From Burkholderia ubonensis (GTDB taxonomy: Bacteria; Pseudomonadota; Gammaproteobacteria; Burkholderiales; Burkholderiaceae), in assembly GCF_902833085.1 (NCBI RefSeq), contig NZ_CADFEB010000004.1, forward strand, positions 124,001 to 188,000: 64,000 bases of DNA, written 5' to 3'. The notes beneath the pieces are model-generated. The model was given only the letters and a program-made list of their open reading frames with translations. It was not told the DNA's origin and searched no databases. Position 1 is the stretch's first letter. Every line of letters begins with the position of its first letter. The position numbers and the translations under genes are program-made. Positions 44,480-53,984 of this stretch are shown in pieces.

Positions 44480-44934
44480 TATCGTGTCACCTTGGCGGGG
44501 CCGTTGCGGGTGCCGACGCGCAGCACGTTGCCGTCCGGCGTGTATTGCCGCGGGATGTCGGTGAAGGCGAGCCCATGCGGCGAATTCTGCGCGTCCGGCT
44601 GCATCACCGTGAGCCGGCCCGGCTCGGGCTGGGCGACGGGGTGCGCGGCAGGCGCGGTGGGTGTGGCGGGCGCCGGCATGCGATGCGCGCCCGTCTTCAG
44701 CGTCTGCGTGGCGGGCGCGACGTGGCGCTTGTGCGCCTTCGCTACCGCCTTCTGCTGGGCGGCGGCATGCTTCGCGGGGGCGGCCGCGTGCGCATCGGGC
44801 GTGTGCGCCGCCGGCGGACGCGGCGCAGCCGTGCGCGCCTCGGGCGGATTCCACACCTCGACGTAATGGTCGGCGGCCATGCCGGGCGTCGCACACGCCA
44901 GCGCCAGCAAGCCGCATCCGATCAGTCTCACCAT
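44479..44934 (-). CDS. Secreted Ala/Pro/His-rich protein
   Basis: 151 aa from MVRLIGCGLLALACATPGMA, a signal peptide with cleavage near GMA-ADH. The mature protein has a low-complexity middle (residues about 35-105) rich in Ala, Pro, His and Lys, and a short conserved-looking C-terminus (TDIPRQYTPDGNVLRVGTRN). No domain was recognised. It is probably periplasmic. Confidence 0.65.
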   Translation of the reverse strand: MVRLIGCGLLALACATPGMAADHYVEVWNPPEARTAAPRPPAAHTPDAHAAAPAKHAAAQQKAVAKAHKRHVAPATQTLKTGAHRMPAPATPTAPAAHPVAQPEPGRLTVMQPDAQNSPHGLAFTDIPRQYTPDGNVLRVGTRNGPAKVTR

Positions 44935-45032
44935 GCTTTCTCCGTTTGGTTCTTTCGTGTCGCCATCGCAATGCGCGTCGTGGCGAAAAGCGGTCAACCG
45001 CCCCGGCGTTACGCGGACGCGGCGGGATTCGG

Positions 45033-45353
45033 TCAGGAGAACACCTCGAGTCCGTGCTTTTCGACGATCTGCAGCATTCGGGCGGCGATACCGCTCGGTT
45101 TCTTGTCGCCCTGTTCCCACTGACGGATCGTCGACGTCGTCGTATTCAGATAGAGCGCGAACACACTCTGGCTGACGTTGACCGATTTGCGGATGCGGGC
45201 AATGGCGTCCGGGGCGAAGTGTGGGGCGGCCTCGACGCACAGCGTGTCGTATTCGCGCATCGTCTTCTTGTCGATCAGCTTGGCGCGATACAGACCCGAC
45301 GCGGCGCTGTGGATCGCCTCCGACGCGTCGCTCTTGAATCGACTTTTAGCCAC
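45033..45353 (-). CDS. Type II antitoxin with helix-turn-helix (HigA/NadS-like)
   Basis: 106 aa. A C-terminal helix-turn-helix (about 55-100) reads ARIRKSVNVSQSVFALYLNTTTSTIRQWEQGDKKPSG, the pattern of antitoxins paired with RelE/HigB-2-type toxins. The N-terminal part contacts the toxin. The gene overlaps the toxin gene by eight bases and follows it (toxin-first order). It should bind the palindrome at 45739-45761 and repress the operon. Confidence 0.87.
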   Translation of the reverse strand: MAKSRFKSDASEAIHSAASGLYRAKLIDKKTMREYDTLCVEAAPHFAPDAIARIRKSVNVSQSVFALYLNTTTSTIRQWEQGDKKPSGIAARMLQIVEKHGLEVFS

Positions 45354-45711
45354 TGCAAATCTCCACGAGCTCGTTCAGTTCGAGCAGTTTCGCGATCTCG
45401 GCATCCGTCCGGCCGCCGAAGTCCGCGGCGAGCCTTCTGAAGCCGCGCAACTCGCGCTCGTCGATGTTGTCCCGATCACGCTTCGCAAACAGGAACACGA
45501 AAATCCACGACCGGCCAACCTTGTTCAGCACGATGCCGCGCTGACGATTCTTGTCCAGCCGTTTCTTCCAGACGTTGCCGCCCAGATCGACGCCCTGACC
45601 GCGTGTCAGCTGCCTCGCTGCGTCGCAAAGTTCGGCATCGGTGATACTCGCAGCCTTCGCTGCTTTGTGAAACCACTTCGTCTTGAAGACACGTCGTACG
45701 GAAGCGGGCAT
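45346..45711 (-). CDS. Type II toxin, RelE/HigB-2-like
   Basis: 121 aa. Family features are FKTKWFHKAAKAASITDAELCDA, the basic stretch GNVWKKRLDKNRQRGIVLNK, then SWIFVFLFAKRDRDNIDERELRGF, as in RelE-superfamily toxins of PF06296. Toxins of this type cleave ribosome-bound mRNA. It is first in the two-gene operon with its own operator. The pair is lower in GC than the adjacent glmS gene, consistent with horizontal acquisition. Confidence 0.87.
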   Translation of the reverse strand: MPASVRRVFKTKWFHKAAKAASITDAELCDAARQLTRGQGVDLGGNVWKKRLDKNRQRGIVLNKVGRSWIFVFLFAKRDRDNIDERELRGFRRLAADFGGRTDAEIAKLLELNELVEICSG

Positions 45712-45738
45712 GTCGGATCGGTCGAGTCAGCACAGGAT

Positions 45739-45761
45739 TATATACCACTAAGTGGTATATA
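45739..45761. promoter_or_regulatory. Operator palindrome of the toxin-antitoxin operon
   Basis: TATATACCACT-A-AGTGGTATATA, perfect 11-bp arms about a single central base, 28 bases upstream of the toxin start. The AT-rich arms could also supply the -10 element, so a bound antitoxin would block transcription. Confidence 0.75.
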
Positions 45762-45802
45762 TATCGACCTGGCCGAACGGCCGCTCCGGCCGACGCCCGG
45801 AA

Positions 45803-47620
45803 TTACTCCACCGTCACTGACTTCGCGAGATTGCGCGGCTTGTCGACGTCGGTGCCGCGCGCGCAGGCCGTGTGATACGCGAGCAGCTGCAGCGGCACGA
45901 CGTGCAGGATCGGCGACAACTGGCCGTAGTGCTCCGGCATCCGGATCACGTGCAGGCCGTCGTCGTTGACGATCTGCGTGTCCGCGTCCGCGAACACGTA
46001 CAGCTCGCCGCCGCGCGCGCGCACTTCCTGCATGTTCGACTTCAGCTTCTCGAGCAGCGTGTCGTTCGGCGCGACCGTGACGACCGGCATCGCTTCCGTG
46101 ACGAGCGCGAGCGGCCCGTGCTTCAGTTCGCCCGCCGGATACGCCTCGGCGTGGATGTACGAGATTTCCTTCAGCTTAAGCGCCCCCTCGAGCGCGATCG
46201 GGTAGTGCAGCCCGCGGCCGAGGAACAGCGCGTTTTCCTTGCGGGCGAATTCTTCCGACCACGCGATGATCTGCGGCTCGAGCGCGAGCACGCTGTTCAG
46301 CGCGGCCGGCAGGTGGCGCAGCTGCTTCAGGTATTCGGCTTCCTGGGCGGCGTCCACATGCCCGCGCAGCTTGCCGAGCGTCGCGGCCAGCACGAACAGC
46401 CCGACGAGCTGGGTCGTGAACGCCTTCGTCGACGCGACGCCGATCTCGGTGCCCGCATGCGTGAGGAACTGCAGCTCGGTGAGGCGCACCATCGCGCTCG
46501 TCGCGACGTTGCACACCGCGAGCGTGTGCGCATGGCCGAGCGACTGCGCATGCTTGAGCGCCGCGAGCGTATCGGCCGTCTCGCCCGACTGCGAGATCAC
46601 GACGATGAGCTGGCGCGGGTTCGGCACCGATTCGCGGTAGCGGTATTCGCTCGCGATCTCGACCTGGGTCGGGATGTTCGCGATCGATTCGAGCCAGTAC
46701 TTCGCGGTCAGGCCCGAGTAGTAGCTGGTGCCGCACGCGAGGATCAGCAGGCTGTCGATCTCGCCGAACGCGGCGGCCGCGGCATCGCCGAACAGCGACG
46801 CGTCGAATGCATCGGCCTGCGGGATCGTGTCGCTGATCGCGCGCGGCTGCTCGAAGATTTCCTTCTGCATGAAGTGCCGGTACGGCCCGAGCTCGACCGC
46901 GCCGCCGTACGCGCTGACGACGCGCACTTCGCGCTGCGCCGCCGCGCCGTGGCGGTCGACGATCTTCACGCCGTCGAGCGACAGCTCGCACACGTCGCCT
47001 TCCTCGAGGAACGTGAAGTGGTCGGTGCTGCCCGCCAGCGCGAGCGCGTCGGACGCGAGGAAGTTCTCGCCGTCGCCGTAGCCGACGACGAGCGGCGAAC
47101 CCTGGCGCGCGCCGACGACCGTGTGCGGCTGGTCCTTGTGGATCACCGCGATCGCATACGCGCCGTGCAGCTGCTGCACGGCCTCGCGCACCGCGGCGAA
47201 CAGGTCGCCGCGATACAGGCTGTGCACGAGGTGCGCGATCACCTCGGTGTCGGTCTGCGACACGAATTCGTAGCCTTTTGCGCGCAGCGCGTCGCGCAGC
47301 GGCTCGAAGTTCTCGATGATGCCGTTGTGGACGAGCGCGAGCGCGTTCGACGAGAAGATCGGGTGCGCGTTGTGCGTGACCGGCGCGCCGTGCGTGGCCC
47401 AGCGCGTGTGCGCGATGCCCGTGACGCCTTCGAGGTGCGACTCGCGCACCTGGGCGTCGAGGTCGGCGACGCGCGTGACGCTGCGCGCGCGCGTCGGTGC
47501 GTCCGGTTCGAGCACGGCGACGCCGCACGAATCGTAGCCACGGTATTCGAGGCGCCGCAGACCTTCGGTCAGCACCGGAACGATATTACGCTTTGCAACT
47601 GCGCCGACAATGCCGCACAT
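45803..47620 (-). CDS. glmS: Glutamine--fructose-6-phosphate aminotransferase (isomerizing)
   Basis: 605 aa, the standard length. It begins [12 protein letters not shown], where Cys2 is the glutaminase nucleophile. The N-terminal class II amidotransferase domain (1 to about 235) includes [15 protein letters not shown]. Two SIS domains follow (about 285-600), with CGTSYYSG and [11 protein letters not shown] binding the sugar phosphate, and the C-terminal [11 protein letters not shown]. It makes glucosamine-6-phosphate, the first committed step toward UDP-GlcNAc. It lies 52 bases downstream of glmU on the same strand. Confidence 0.97.
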   Translation of the reverse strand: MCGIVGAVAKRNIVPVLTEGLRRLEYRGYDSCGVAVLEPDAPTRARSVTRVADLDAQVRESHLEGVTGIAHTRWATHGAPVTHNAHPIFSSNALALVHNGIIENFEPLRDALRAKGYEFVSQTDTEVIAHLVHSLYRGDLFAAVREAVQQLHGAYAIAVIHKDQPHTVVGARQGSPLVVGYGDGENFLASDALALAGSTDHFTFLEEGDVCELSLDGVKIVDRHGAAAQREVRVVSAYGGAVELGPYRHFMQKEIFEQPRAISDTIPQADAFDASLFGDAAAAAFGEIDSLLILACGTSYYSGLTAKYWLESIANIPTQVEIASEYRYRESVPNPRQLIVVISQSGETADTLAALKHAQSLGHAHTLAVCNVATSAMVRLTELQFLTHAGTEIGVASTKAFTTQLVGLFVLAATLGKLRGHVDAAQEAEYLKQLRHLPAALNSVLALEPQIIAWSEEFARKENALFLGRGLHYPIALEGALKLKEISYIHAEAYPAGELKHGPLALVTEAMPVVTVAPNDTLLEKLKSNMQEVRARGGELYVFADADTQIVNDDGLHVIRMPEHYGQLSPILHVVPLQLLAYHTACARGTDVDKPRNLAKSVTVE

Positions 47621-47672
47621 GGAAACAGTCCTGTAAGTCGAAGCGGGCGCAACGACGGCGCCCGCGGGGTGT

Positions 47673-49034
47673 TCAGCCTTTCTTCTTGACCGGGCGCACG
47701 TAGCCGCTCTTCGCGGTCTGCGTCTTCTCGTTCAACGCGAGCATGCCTTCGGCCACGTCCTTCCAGATCGTCGTGCCCGCGGCGATCGTCACGCCGCGCC
47801 CGACGCGCACCGGCGCGACCAGCTGCGTGTCCGAGCCGACGAACACGTCGTCCTCGATCACGGTGCGGAACTTGTTCGCGCCGTCGTAGTTGCAGGTGAT
47901 CGTGCCCGCGCCGATGTTCACGCGCGCGCCGATGTCGGCGTCGCCGATGTACGTGAGGTGGTTCGCCTTCGAGCCGTGGCCGATCACCGCGTTCTTCACC
48001 TCGACGAAGTTGCCGACGTGCGCCTCGTCGGCGAGCTGCGCGCCCGGGCGCAGCCGCGCGTACGGGCCGATCACCGTGTGCGCGCCGAGCTCGGCGCCGT
48101 CGATGTGCGTGAACGCGTCGATGCGCGTGCCCGCGCCGATCGACGCGTTGCGGATCACGCAGTTCGCGCCGATCGTCACGTCGTCGGCGAGCGTCACGTT
48201 GCCTTCGAACACGCAGTTGACGTCGATCGACACGTCGCGGCCGCAGCGCAGCGTGCCGCGCACGTCGAGCCGCGCCGGGTCGGCGAGCGTCACGCCGTCG
48301 ACGAGCAGCGCGTCGGCGAGGTTGCGCTGGTGCACGCGCTCGAGCTCCGCGAGCTGCGCCTTGCTGTTCACGCCGAGCGTTTCCCATTCGGCGTCCGGCT
48401 GCGCGGTGACGACCTCGAAGCCGGCGTCGATCGCCAGCTCGACGACGTCGGTCAGGTAGTACTCGCCCTGCGCGTTGTCGTTGTTCAGCGCGCCGAGCCA
48501 CATCGCGAGCTGCGCGGTCGGCGTGACGACGATGCCGGTGTTGATCTCGGCGATCTTCTGCTCGTCCGGCGACGCATCCTTCTGCTCGACGATGCGCGTG
48601 ACGAAGCCGGCCGGGTCGCGCACGATGCGGCCGTAGCCGGTCGGATCGTCGAGCGTGACGGTCAGGATGCCGTAGCGGCCTTCGCGCGCGGCGGCGACGA
48701 GGCGCTCGAGCGTGGACACGCGGGTGAGCGGCACGTCGCCGTACAGCACGAGGGTCGGCTGCGCGGGATCGAGCAGCGGCAGCGCCTGGCGCACCGCGTG
48801 GCCGGTGCCGAGCTGCTCGGCCTGCACCGCGAACTGCACGTCGGGCGCGGCGACGGCTGCCTGCACCTGCTCCGCGCCGTGGCCGACGACGACCACGAGC
48901 CGGGACGGCTGCAGCGCGCGCGCGGTGGCGATGACGTGGGAGAGGAGGGGCCTGCCGGCCAGAGGATGAAGCACTTTCGGCAGCGCGGAACGCATGCGCT
49001 TGCCGGTGCCTGCCGCCAAAATCACGATATTCAT
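47673..49034 (-). CDS. glmU: Bifunctional UDP-GlcNAc pyrophosphorylase / glucosamine-1-phosphate acetyltransferase
   Basis: 453 aa from [20 protein letters not shown], the family start; the frame is open 18 codons further. The N-terminal uridyltransferase domain (1 to about 225) has the nucleotide loop LAAGTGKRM. The C-terminal left-handed beta-helix (about 250-453) is visible as hexapeptide repeats, with [21 protein letters not shown]. It makes UDP-GlcNAc for peptidoglycan and lipopolysaccharide and is paired with glmS, as is common in this group. Confidence 0.97.
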   Translation of the reverse strand: MNIVILAAGTGKRMRSALPKVLHPLAGRPLLSHVIATARALQPSRLVVVVGHGAEQVQAAVAAPDVQFAVQAEQLGTGHAVRQALPLLDPAQPTLVLYGDVPLTRVSTLERLVAAAREGRYGILTVTLDDPTGYGRIVRDPAGFVTRIVEQKDASPDEQKIAEINTGIVVTPTAQLAMWLGALNNDNAQGEYYLTDVVELAIDAGFEVVTAQPDAEWETLGVNSKAQLAELERVHQRNLADALLVDGVTLADPARLDVRGTLRCGRDVSIDVNCVFEGNVTLADDVTIGANCVIRNASIGAGTRIDAFTHIDGAELGAHTVIGPYARLRPGAQLADEAHVGNFVEVKNAVIGHGSKANHLTYIGDADIGARVNIGAGTITCNYDGANKFRTVIEDDVFVGSDTQLVAPVRVGRGVTIAAGTTIWKDVAEGMLALNEKTQTAKSGYVRPVKKKG

Positions 49035-49145
49035 GGCGCCAGCTTGTCTGAAGAGTTCGAAGCTGGATATTTTAGCATGGGCCCCCACCTGCCGAGCGGG
49101 GCTGGCGGGCCCGCCCGGCGGGCGTCGCCGGGCCTTGCGCGGCGC

Positions 49146-50165
49146 TTACAGATCGTCGAACTGGACGATCGAGATCGGTCGGGCCGCGTAAGGCTGGGCC
49201 GCGCCCGGCGCAGCCGCGTCGTCGCCCGTCGAGCACGGTTCCTCGTCGAACGCGATGTCGCCCTGCGGATCGGCCTCGCCGGTCGCGCGCAGCGACGTGA
49301 ACGGGAACAGCGTGGTGTCCATCAAGTGCGACGGCACGACCTTCGCGAGCGCGTTGAACATGTTGTCGACGCGGCCCGGGAAGCGCTTGTCCCACTCGCG
49401 GATCAGCGCCTTCATTTCCGCGCGCTTCAGGTTCGGCTGGCTGCCGCACAGGTTGCACGGGATGATCGGGAATTCGCGCAGCTCCGCGTACTTCTCGAGG
49501 TCGGTTTCCTTCACGTACGCGAGCGGGCGGATCACGACGTTCCTGCCGTCGTCCGACTGCAGCTTCGGCGGCATCCCCTTCAGCTTGCCGCCGTAGAACA
49601 TGTTCAGGAGCAGCGTCTGCACGATGTCGTCGCGGTGATGGCCGAGCGCGATCTTGGTCGCGCCGAGCTCGCCCGCGACGCGGTACAGGATCCCGCGGCG
49701 CAGCCGCGAGCACAGCGAGCAGGTGGTCTTGCCCTCGGGCACGAGGCGCTTGACGATGCTGTAGGTGTCCTGGTTCTCGATGTGGAACGGCACGCCGATC
49801 CGCGTCAGGTACTCGGGCAGCACGTGCTCCGGGAAGCCCGGCTGCTTCTGGTCGAGGTTGACGGCGACGATGTCGAAGTCGATCGGCGCACGCTCGCGCA
49901 GGCGCAGCAGCACGTCGAGCATCGCGTAGCTGTCCTTGCCGCCCGACAGGCAGACCATCACCTTGTCGCCGTGCTCGATCATGTTGTAGTCGCCGATCGC
50001 CTGGCCGACCTGGCGCACGATGCGCTTGAACAGCTTGTTGTTCTCGTACGCTTCCTTCTGCTCGCGGCGCGTCAGCGCCGGGCGGCCGGCGTCGGCCGCG
50101 CCGCTTTCGACGGTGGCGGCATCGGCCGCCGCTTCATTCAAATGGGGGGTATGGGGGGCGTTCAT
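49146..50165 (-). CDS. ttcA: tRNA 2-thiocytidine(32) synthetase TtcA
   Basis: 339 aa. The PP-loop ATP-binding motif is [13 protein letters not shown], and two Cys pairs, CSLCSR and CNLCGS, bind the iron-sulfur cluster. It installs the 2-thio group on cytidine 32 of tRNA. The C-terminal extension (about 300-339) is acidic and Ala-rich with no domain. It overlaps folB by four bases (ATGA), a conserved beta-proteobacterial arrangement. Confidence 0.94.
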   Translation of the reverse strand: MNAPHTPHLNEAAADAATVESGAADAGRPALTRREQKEAYENNKLFKRIVRQVGQAIGDYNMIEHGDKVMVCLSGGKDSYAMLDVLLRLRERAPIDFDIVAVNLDQKQPGFPEHVLPEYLTRIGVPFHIENQDTYSIVKRLVPEGKTTCSLCSRLRRGILYRVAGELGATKIALGHHRDDIVQTLLLNMFYGGKLKGMPPKLQSDDGRNVVIRPLAYVKETDLEKYAELREFPIIPCNLCGSQPNLKRAEMKALIREWDKRFPGRVDNMFNALAKVVPSHLMDTTLFPFTSLRATGEADPQGDIAFDEEPCSTGDDAAAPGAAQPYAARPISIVQFDDL

Positions 50166-50566
50166 GCGCGCTCCTCGTCCTTGATGCGAAAGACTTCGAC
50201 GCCGACGGCGTCGCAGTCCGGATAGGCGTCCGGTTTCTCGGTACGGACGCGTACCGCGCGCACGGCGTCGTGCGCCAGCAGGTGCGCGGCGATCGCGTCG
50301 CACAGCGTTTCCTGCAGGTGGATGTGGCCGCGCGCCACGCACTGCGCAACGCTCTGCTTCATCAGGTCGTAGTCGACGACTTCATGCAGCCGGTCGTCGA
50401 CGGGGGTGGACAGCGCAAGCGGCACGAACAGGTCGACATTGATGACGACGCGCTGCTCGCCGCGCTTCTCGTGCTCGAATGCCCCGATGTTGATGTGCAC
50501 CTCGTAGTCGCGCAGGTAAAGCCTGCGGCAATCCGCGAGGCGGGGGTGCAGGAGGGCGGAATGCAT
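50162..50566 (-). CDS. folB: Dihydroneopterin aldolase
   Basis: 134 aa. The start at [21 protein letters not shown] gives the family N-terminus. Motifs [21 protein letters not shown], the [12 protein letters not shown] substrate loop, and the C-terminal RTEKPDAY are typical. It makes 6-hydroxymethyl-dihydropterin in folate synthesis. It overlaps the downstream ttcA start and lies 55 bases after the SDR gene. Confidence 0.93.
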   Translation of the reverse strand: MHSALLHPRLADCRRLYLRDYEVHINIGAFEHEKRGEQRVVINVDLFVPLALSTPVDDRLHEVVDYDLMKQSVAQCVARGHIHLQETLCDAIAAHLLAHDAVRAVRVRTEKPDAYPDCDAVGVEVFRIKDEERA

Positions 50567-50621
50567 GGTCGTTCCAGTCAAATTGGCGTGCGCGCACGCA
50601 AAGCGGCGCGGGCGGCGGCCG

Positions 50622-51383
50622 TCATGGCGCGCGCCCGTGCGGTTCATTCGGGCCGGCGGCCGGCGGCACCAGGTGCTCGCCGCCGTCGACGGTCAGCGTC
50701 GCGCCGGTGATGCCGGGCGCGTCCGCCAGGTAGCAGGCCGCCGCCGCGATGTCGTCGGCATGCGGCGCGCGCCCGCGCACCAGCGCCGCGATGCGCACCT
50801 TCGGCGCGAGCGTCAGCGCCAGCGCGGCGGTCGCGCGGCTCAGCGCGGCCTGCATCAGCGCGTGCGACAGCTGTTGGGGCGCCGGGTGGAACAGCGCCTG
50901 GTCCAGCACGTGGATCGCGCATGCGCGCAGCGCTTCGTCGGCGCGCGCGGCGTCGGGCGTCGCGGCTTCGAGCGCGCGGGCCAGCGCGAGCGGCGCGGCG
51001 ACGTTGCGGGCCAGCGCGGCGGCGAGCGACGCATGGCGCACCGAGTGCGCGTCGTCGGCGCCGGTCGGCGCGCTGTGGAACACGACGCACGCCGGCCGGC
51101 CGAGCGCCGCGCCGCAGGCCGCGACGAGCCCGGCCGCCTCGGCTTCGAGGGCCAGATCGGCATCGAGCACGGCCGCGCGGCGCCCGAGCGCCCCGACCTC
51201 GGCGACGAGCGCGTCGGCCACGGCGGGCGGCGCGTCGCGGCCGCGCTGCAGTGCGACGTCCCAGCCGCGCCGGGCGAACCCCGTGGCGAGCGCGCGGCCG
51301 ATCGACGCGGCGTCGGCCGCGCTGTCCAGGGCGCCCGCGACGAGCACCACGCGCGCGGTCGACGTATCGGCTGAAACGGTCAT
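50622..51383 (-). CDS. Short-chain dehydrogenase/reductase-like protein lacking catalytic residues
   Basis: 253 aa of SDR fold by pattern and length: a C-terminal GITGATLTVDGGEHL motif and a Rossmann-like start LVAGALDSAADAASIGRALA. The catalytic YxxxK should stand before AALSRAT but reads HALMQ, so Tyr is His and Lys is Gln. The glycine-rich cofactor loop is also degenerate. Placement beside folB suggests descent from a pterin reductase (FolM-like). It may be non-catalytic or altered in chemistry. It is divergent from the methyltransferase gene, with 13 bases between the start codons. Confidence 0.75.
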   Translation of the reverse strand: MTVSADTSTARVVLVAGALDSAADAASIGRALATGFARRGWDVALQRGRDAPPAVADALVAEVGALGRRAAVLDADLALEAEAAGLVAACGAALGRPACVVFHSAPTGADDAHSVRHASLAAALARNVAAPLALARALEAATPDAARADEALRACAIHVLDQALFHPAPQQLSHALMQAALSRATAALALTLAPKVRIAALVRGRAPHADDIAAAACYLADAPGITGATLTVDGGEHLVPPAAGPNEPHGRAP

Positions 51384-51396
51384 TTACAATGCCGGG

Positions 51397-52593
51397 ATGA
51401 ACCCGAAAGCTCACGAACCCGCTAGTTTACCTGCTCCCGGCCCCGACGCGCTCGCGCAGTCCGAAACCCTCGCCGCGCAACTGCGCGACGAGATCGCGGC
51501 GGCCGGCGGCTGGCTGCCGTTCGACCGCTTCATGGAGCGCGCGCTGTACGCGCCCGGTCTCGGCTATTACAGCGGCGGCGCCCGCAAGTTCGGCCGCCGC
51601 GCCGACGACGGCAGCGACTTCGTCACCGCGCCCGAGCTGTCGCCGCTGTTCGCGCAGACGCTCGCGCGGCCCGTCGCGCACGCGCTCGCGGCGAGCGGCA
51701 CGCGCCGCGTGATGGAGTTCGGCGCGGGCACCGGCAAGCTCGCGGCGGGGCTGCTCGCGGCGCTCGACGCGCTGGCGGCCGAGCTCGACGAATACCTGAT
51801 TGTCGACCTGTCCGGCGAGTTGCGCGAGCGGCAACGCGACACGATCGCCGCGGCTGCCCCCGGCCTCGCGTCGAAGGTGCGCTGGCTCGATGCGCTGCCC
51901 GAGCGCTTCGAGGGCGTCGTGGTCGGCAACGAGGTGCTCGACGCGATGCCGGTGCGGCTGTTCGCGAAGGCGGACGGCGCGTGGCGCGAGCGCGGCGTCG
52001 CGCTCGACGCGCGGCAGGCGTTCGTGTTCGAGGACCGGCCGGTAGCGCCGGCCGACGTGCCGCCGGCGCTCGCCGCGCTCGATGCCGACGCCGGCGACGG
52101 CTACGTGACCGAGACGCACGAGGCGGCGCTCGCGTTCACCCGCACCGTCTGCACGATGCTCGCGCGCGGTGCGGTGCTGCTGATCGACTACGGTTTCCCC
52201 GCGCACGAGTACTACCATCCTCAGCGCGACCGGGGCACGCTGATGTGCCACTACCGGCACCGCGCGCACGATGATCCGTTCCTCTATCCGGGCCTGCAGG
52301 ACATCACCGCGCACGTCGAATTCTCGGGGATCTACGAGGCCGGCGTCGCGACCGGCGCGGACCTGCTCGGCTACACGTCGCAGGCGCGCTTCCTGCTCAA
52401 TGCGGGCATCACCGATGTGCTCGCCGCGATCGATCCGTCCGACGTCCATGCGTTCCTGCCCGCCGCGAACGCGGTGCAGAAGCTGATCTCGGAAGCGGAG
52501 ATGGGCGAGCTGTTCAAGGTGATCGCGTTCTCGCGCGGCCTCGACGGCACGCTCGACGCGTTCGCGCGCGGCGACCGCTCGCACGCGCTCTGA
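51397..52593 (+). CDS. MidA-type (NDUFAF7 family) class I methyltransferase
   Basis: 398 aa; the ATG at 51397 (MNPKAHEPAS) leads into the family region. Signatures are FDRFMERALYAPGLGYYSGG, the SAM loop VMEFGAGTGKLA, GNEVLDAMPVRLF, and LLIDYGFPAHEYYHPQRDRGTLMCHYRHRAHDDPF. The mitochondrial homologue methylates an arginine of respiratory complex I during assembly; the bacterial role is less clear. It is followed 12 bases later by the DUF2905 gene. Confidence 0.9.
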   Translation: MNPKAHEPASLPAPGPDALAQSETLAAQLRDEIAAAGGWLPFDRFMERALYAPGLGYYSGGARKFGRRADDGSDFVTAPELSPLFAQTLARPVAHALAASGTRRVMEFGAGTGKLAAGLLAALDALAAELDEYLIVDLSGELRERQRDTIAAAAPGLASKVRWLDALPERFEGVVVGNEVLDAMPVRLFAKADGAWRERGVALDARQAFVFEDRPVAPADVPPALAALDADAGDGYVTETHEAALAFTRTVCTMLARGAVLLIDYGFPAHEYYHPQRDRGTLMCHYRHRAHDDPFLYPGLQDITAHVEFSGIYEAGVATGADLLGYTSQARFLLNAGITDVLAAIDPSDVHAFLPAANAVQKLISEAEMGELFKVIAFSRGLDGTLDAFARGDRSHAL

Positions 52594-52605
52594 CGGGAAC
52601 GGCCG

Positions 52606-52800
52606 ATGTTGCGCTGGCTGATGGCGTCATTCGTCGCGGTGATGATCCTCACGCGCTGCTGGCCGTGGCTCGGCAAGCTGGGCGTCGGGCGGCTGCCCGG
52701 CGACGTGACGCTGACGCTCGGCGGGCGGCGCTACCCGTTTCCGTTCATGTCGACGCTGGTGATCACGATGCTGGTGTCGATGGCGGCGCGGCTCGTCTGA
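52606..52800 (+). CDS. DUF2905 small membrane protein
   Basis: 64 aa with two hydrophobic segments (about 4-20 and 47-62) flanking LGVGRLPGDVTLTLGGRRYPFPF, the DUF2905 signature. It sits in the inner membrane; its function is unknown. It forms an operon with the methyltransferase upstream. Confidence 0.87.
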   Translation: MLRWLMASFVAVMILTRCWPWLGKLGVGRLPGDVTLTLGGRRYPFPFMSTLVITMLVSMAARLV

Positions 52801-52813
52801 CGCGCGGCGCGCG

Positions 52814-53035
52814 TCACAGCTCGATCTCGCCGAGGATGCGATGGGCGAGCGCCTTCGCTTCGTTGAACGCCTCTTCCTCGTTCGGGCTCGTGCTGCCGAC
52901 GTCGTACACCGTGTTGTCGGGGGCTTCCCCTTCGTCCCGGCTGAGGATCACGTAGCCCTGGAACTGGCCGTGGCCGGCGTGCCGGGTATGCGCCTTGGCC
53001 GTGTAGATGCCCTTCGTGAACGTGTTGGTGTCCAT
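52814..53035 (-). CDS. Small cytoplasmic protein, 73 aa
   Basis: From MDTNTFTKGIYTAKAHTRHA, chosen for GGGAGAG as ribosome-binding site. The sequence is acidic toward the C-terminus (NEEEAFNEAKALAHRILGEIEL, a likely helix) and begins with a beta-rich part. It is of a type common in Burkholderiaceae genomes, but no function is known to me. Monocistronic, convergent with the DUF2905 gene. Confidence 0.7.
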   Translation of the reverse strand: MDTNTFTKGIYTAKAHTRHAGHGQFQGYVILSRDEGEAPDNTVYDVGSTSPNEEEAFNEAKALAHRILGEIEL

Positions 53036-53173
53036 GATGCCTCTCCCGCAAAAGGACACTTCATCGTAGCACCGCGCCGCAACATGTACAGCGGTTCGTG
53101 CGGCTGGCCGTGTATGACGCTGCGTGGCCCACGCGACGGCATTCGGGATGCCTGGCCAATGATCTCCCGATCG

Positions 53174-53374
53174 TCACTTCTCGGCACGCGGTGACGCTTC
53201 CAGTTCGCGCAGACGTTTCTTCAGCCTACCGTTTTCCGCCAGCAGCGCGGCAAACGCGATCGCCGTCGCCAGTGGGAAGTACCACTGGCCTGCGTAGTGC
53301 AGCATGGCCCACGCGACGCCGGATGCAAAAACCGCTGCTGCGATTAACTCAAGCCGATCGCGGAGCCGGCTCAT
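53174..53374 (-). CDS. Small two-segment membrane protein, 66 aa
   Basis: MSRLRDRLELIAAAVFASGV starts a short protein with two hydrophobic segments (about 9-26 and 31-47), ending in a basic/charged helix ENGRLKKRLRELEASPRAEK. It begins inside the stop codon of the upstream gene (ATGA overlap), so the two are coupled. Its size and topology fit a small membrane partner or immunity protein, which is an inference. Confidence 0.6.
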   Translation of the reverse strand: MSRLRDRLELIAAAVFASGVAWAMLHYAGQWYFPLATAIAFAALLAENGRLKKRLRELEASPRAEK

Positions 53375-53880
53375 GCTGCGGCTCGTCCTGATACGCGGGC
53401 CCGACCTGCGCAAGCGCGCGAATTGATCGAGGGATTCATAATTTCGGGATGGCGCGCAATCAAATAATATATTTCGGTCGGAACTGGTAGCCCATTGCGC
53501 CCCGCCCAAAGTTGTATTTTCGAGATTGTGGACACGGTTTTGTTCGCGCAAGCCAATGATTCGTCGGTGGCAACGATCATGCTGCCAATCAGGGCCCCAA
53601 TATAATAAGAGGCGCCAATCGAAGACAGCACCAGCAGTTTTTCCAAGCCAGTTGTGGCAACAATCAATTCGCCCACCGTGGCGCCGGCGCCAAGCGACTT
53701 GAAGGTGCTCAGAAGCGTTGTCAGCGTTCCGATCGCCATTTGCTGCGATTCAAACAGGCTCGATGGTACCGGCAGGCCCAACGATGCCATGTTTTCTTTC
53801 AAGGCCGGATAAAATTCCTTGCATGCTTTCATCTCAATATATTCGGATGTTTGCGAATAACGCCGAATATATCCTTTCAT
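53371..53880 (-). CDS. Unrecognised protein with a hydrophobic hairpin, AT-rich gene
   Basis: 169 aa. A central hydrophobic region (about 66-107) could form a helical hairpin in a membrane. Flanking parts are soluble (MKGYIRRYSQTSEYIEMKAC at the start; NGLPVPTEIYYLIARHPEIMNP near the end). No signal peptide. Base composition is clearly lower in GC than the neighbouring genes, suggesting horizontal transfer. It overlaps the 66-aa membrane protein gene by four bases. The pairing resembles toxin/immunity or membrane-effector pairs, but no family was recognised. Confidence 0.6.
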   Translation of the reverse strand: MKGYIRRYSQTSEYIEMKACKEFYPALKENMASLGLPVPSSLFESQQMAIGTLTTLLSTFKSLGAGATVGELIVATTGLEKLLVLSSIGASYYIGALIGSMIVATDESLACANKTVSTISKIQLWAGRNGLPVPTEIYYLIARHPEIMNPSINSRACAGRARVSGRAAA

Positions 53881-53984
53881 TGGCCGATTGCTCGTCGTCG
53901 GCGGCAAAGTGTCGCATAAGCACGCGCGCGCTATTTTTTGACGACGCCTGAAAACCCGAATCGCGCCATATACCGCTTTCTGCG

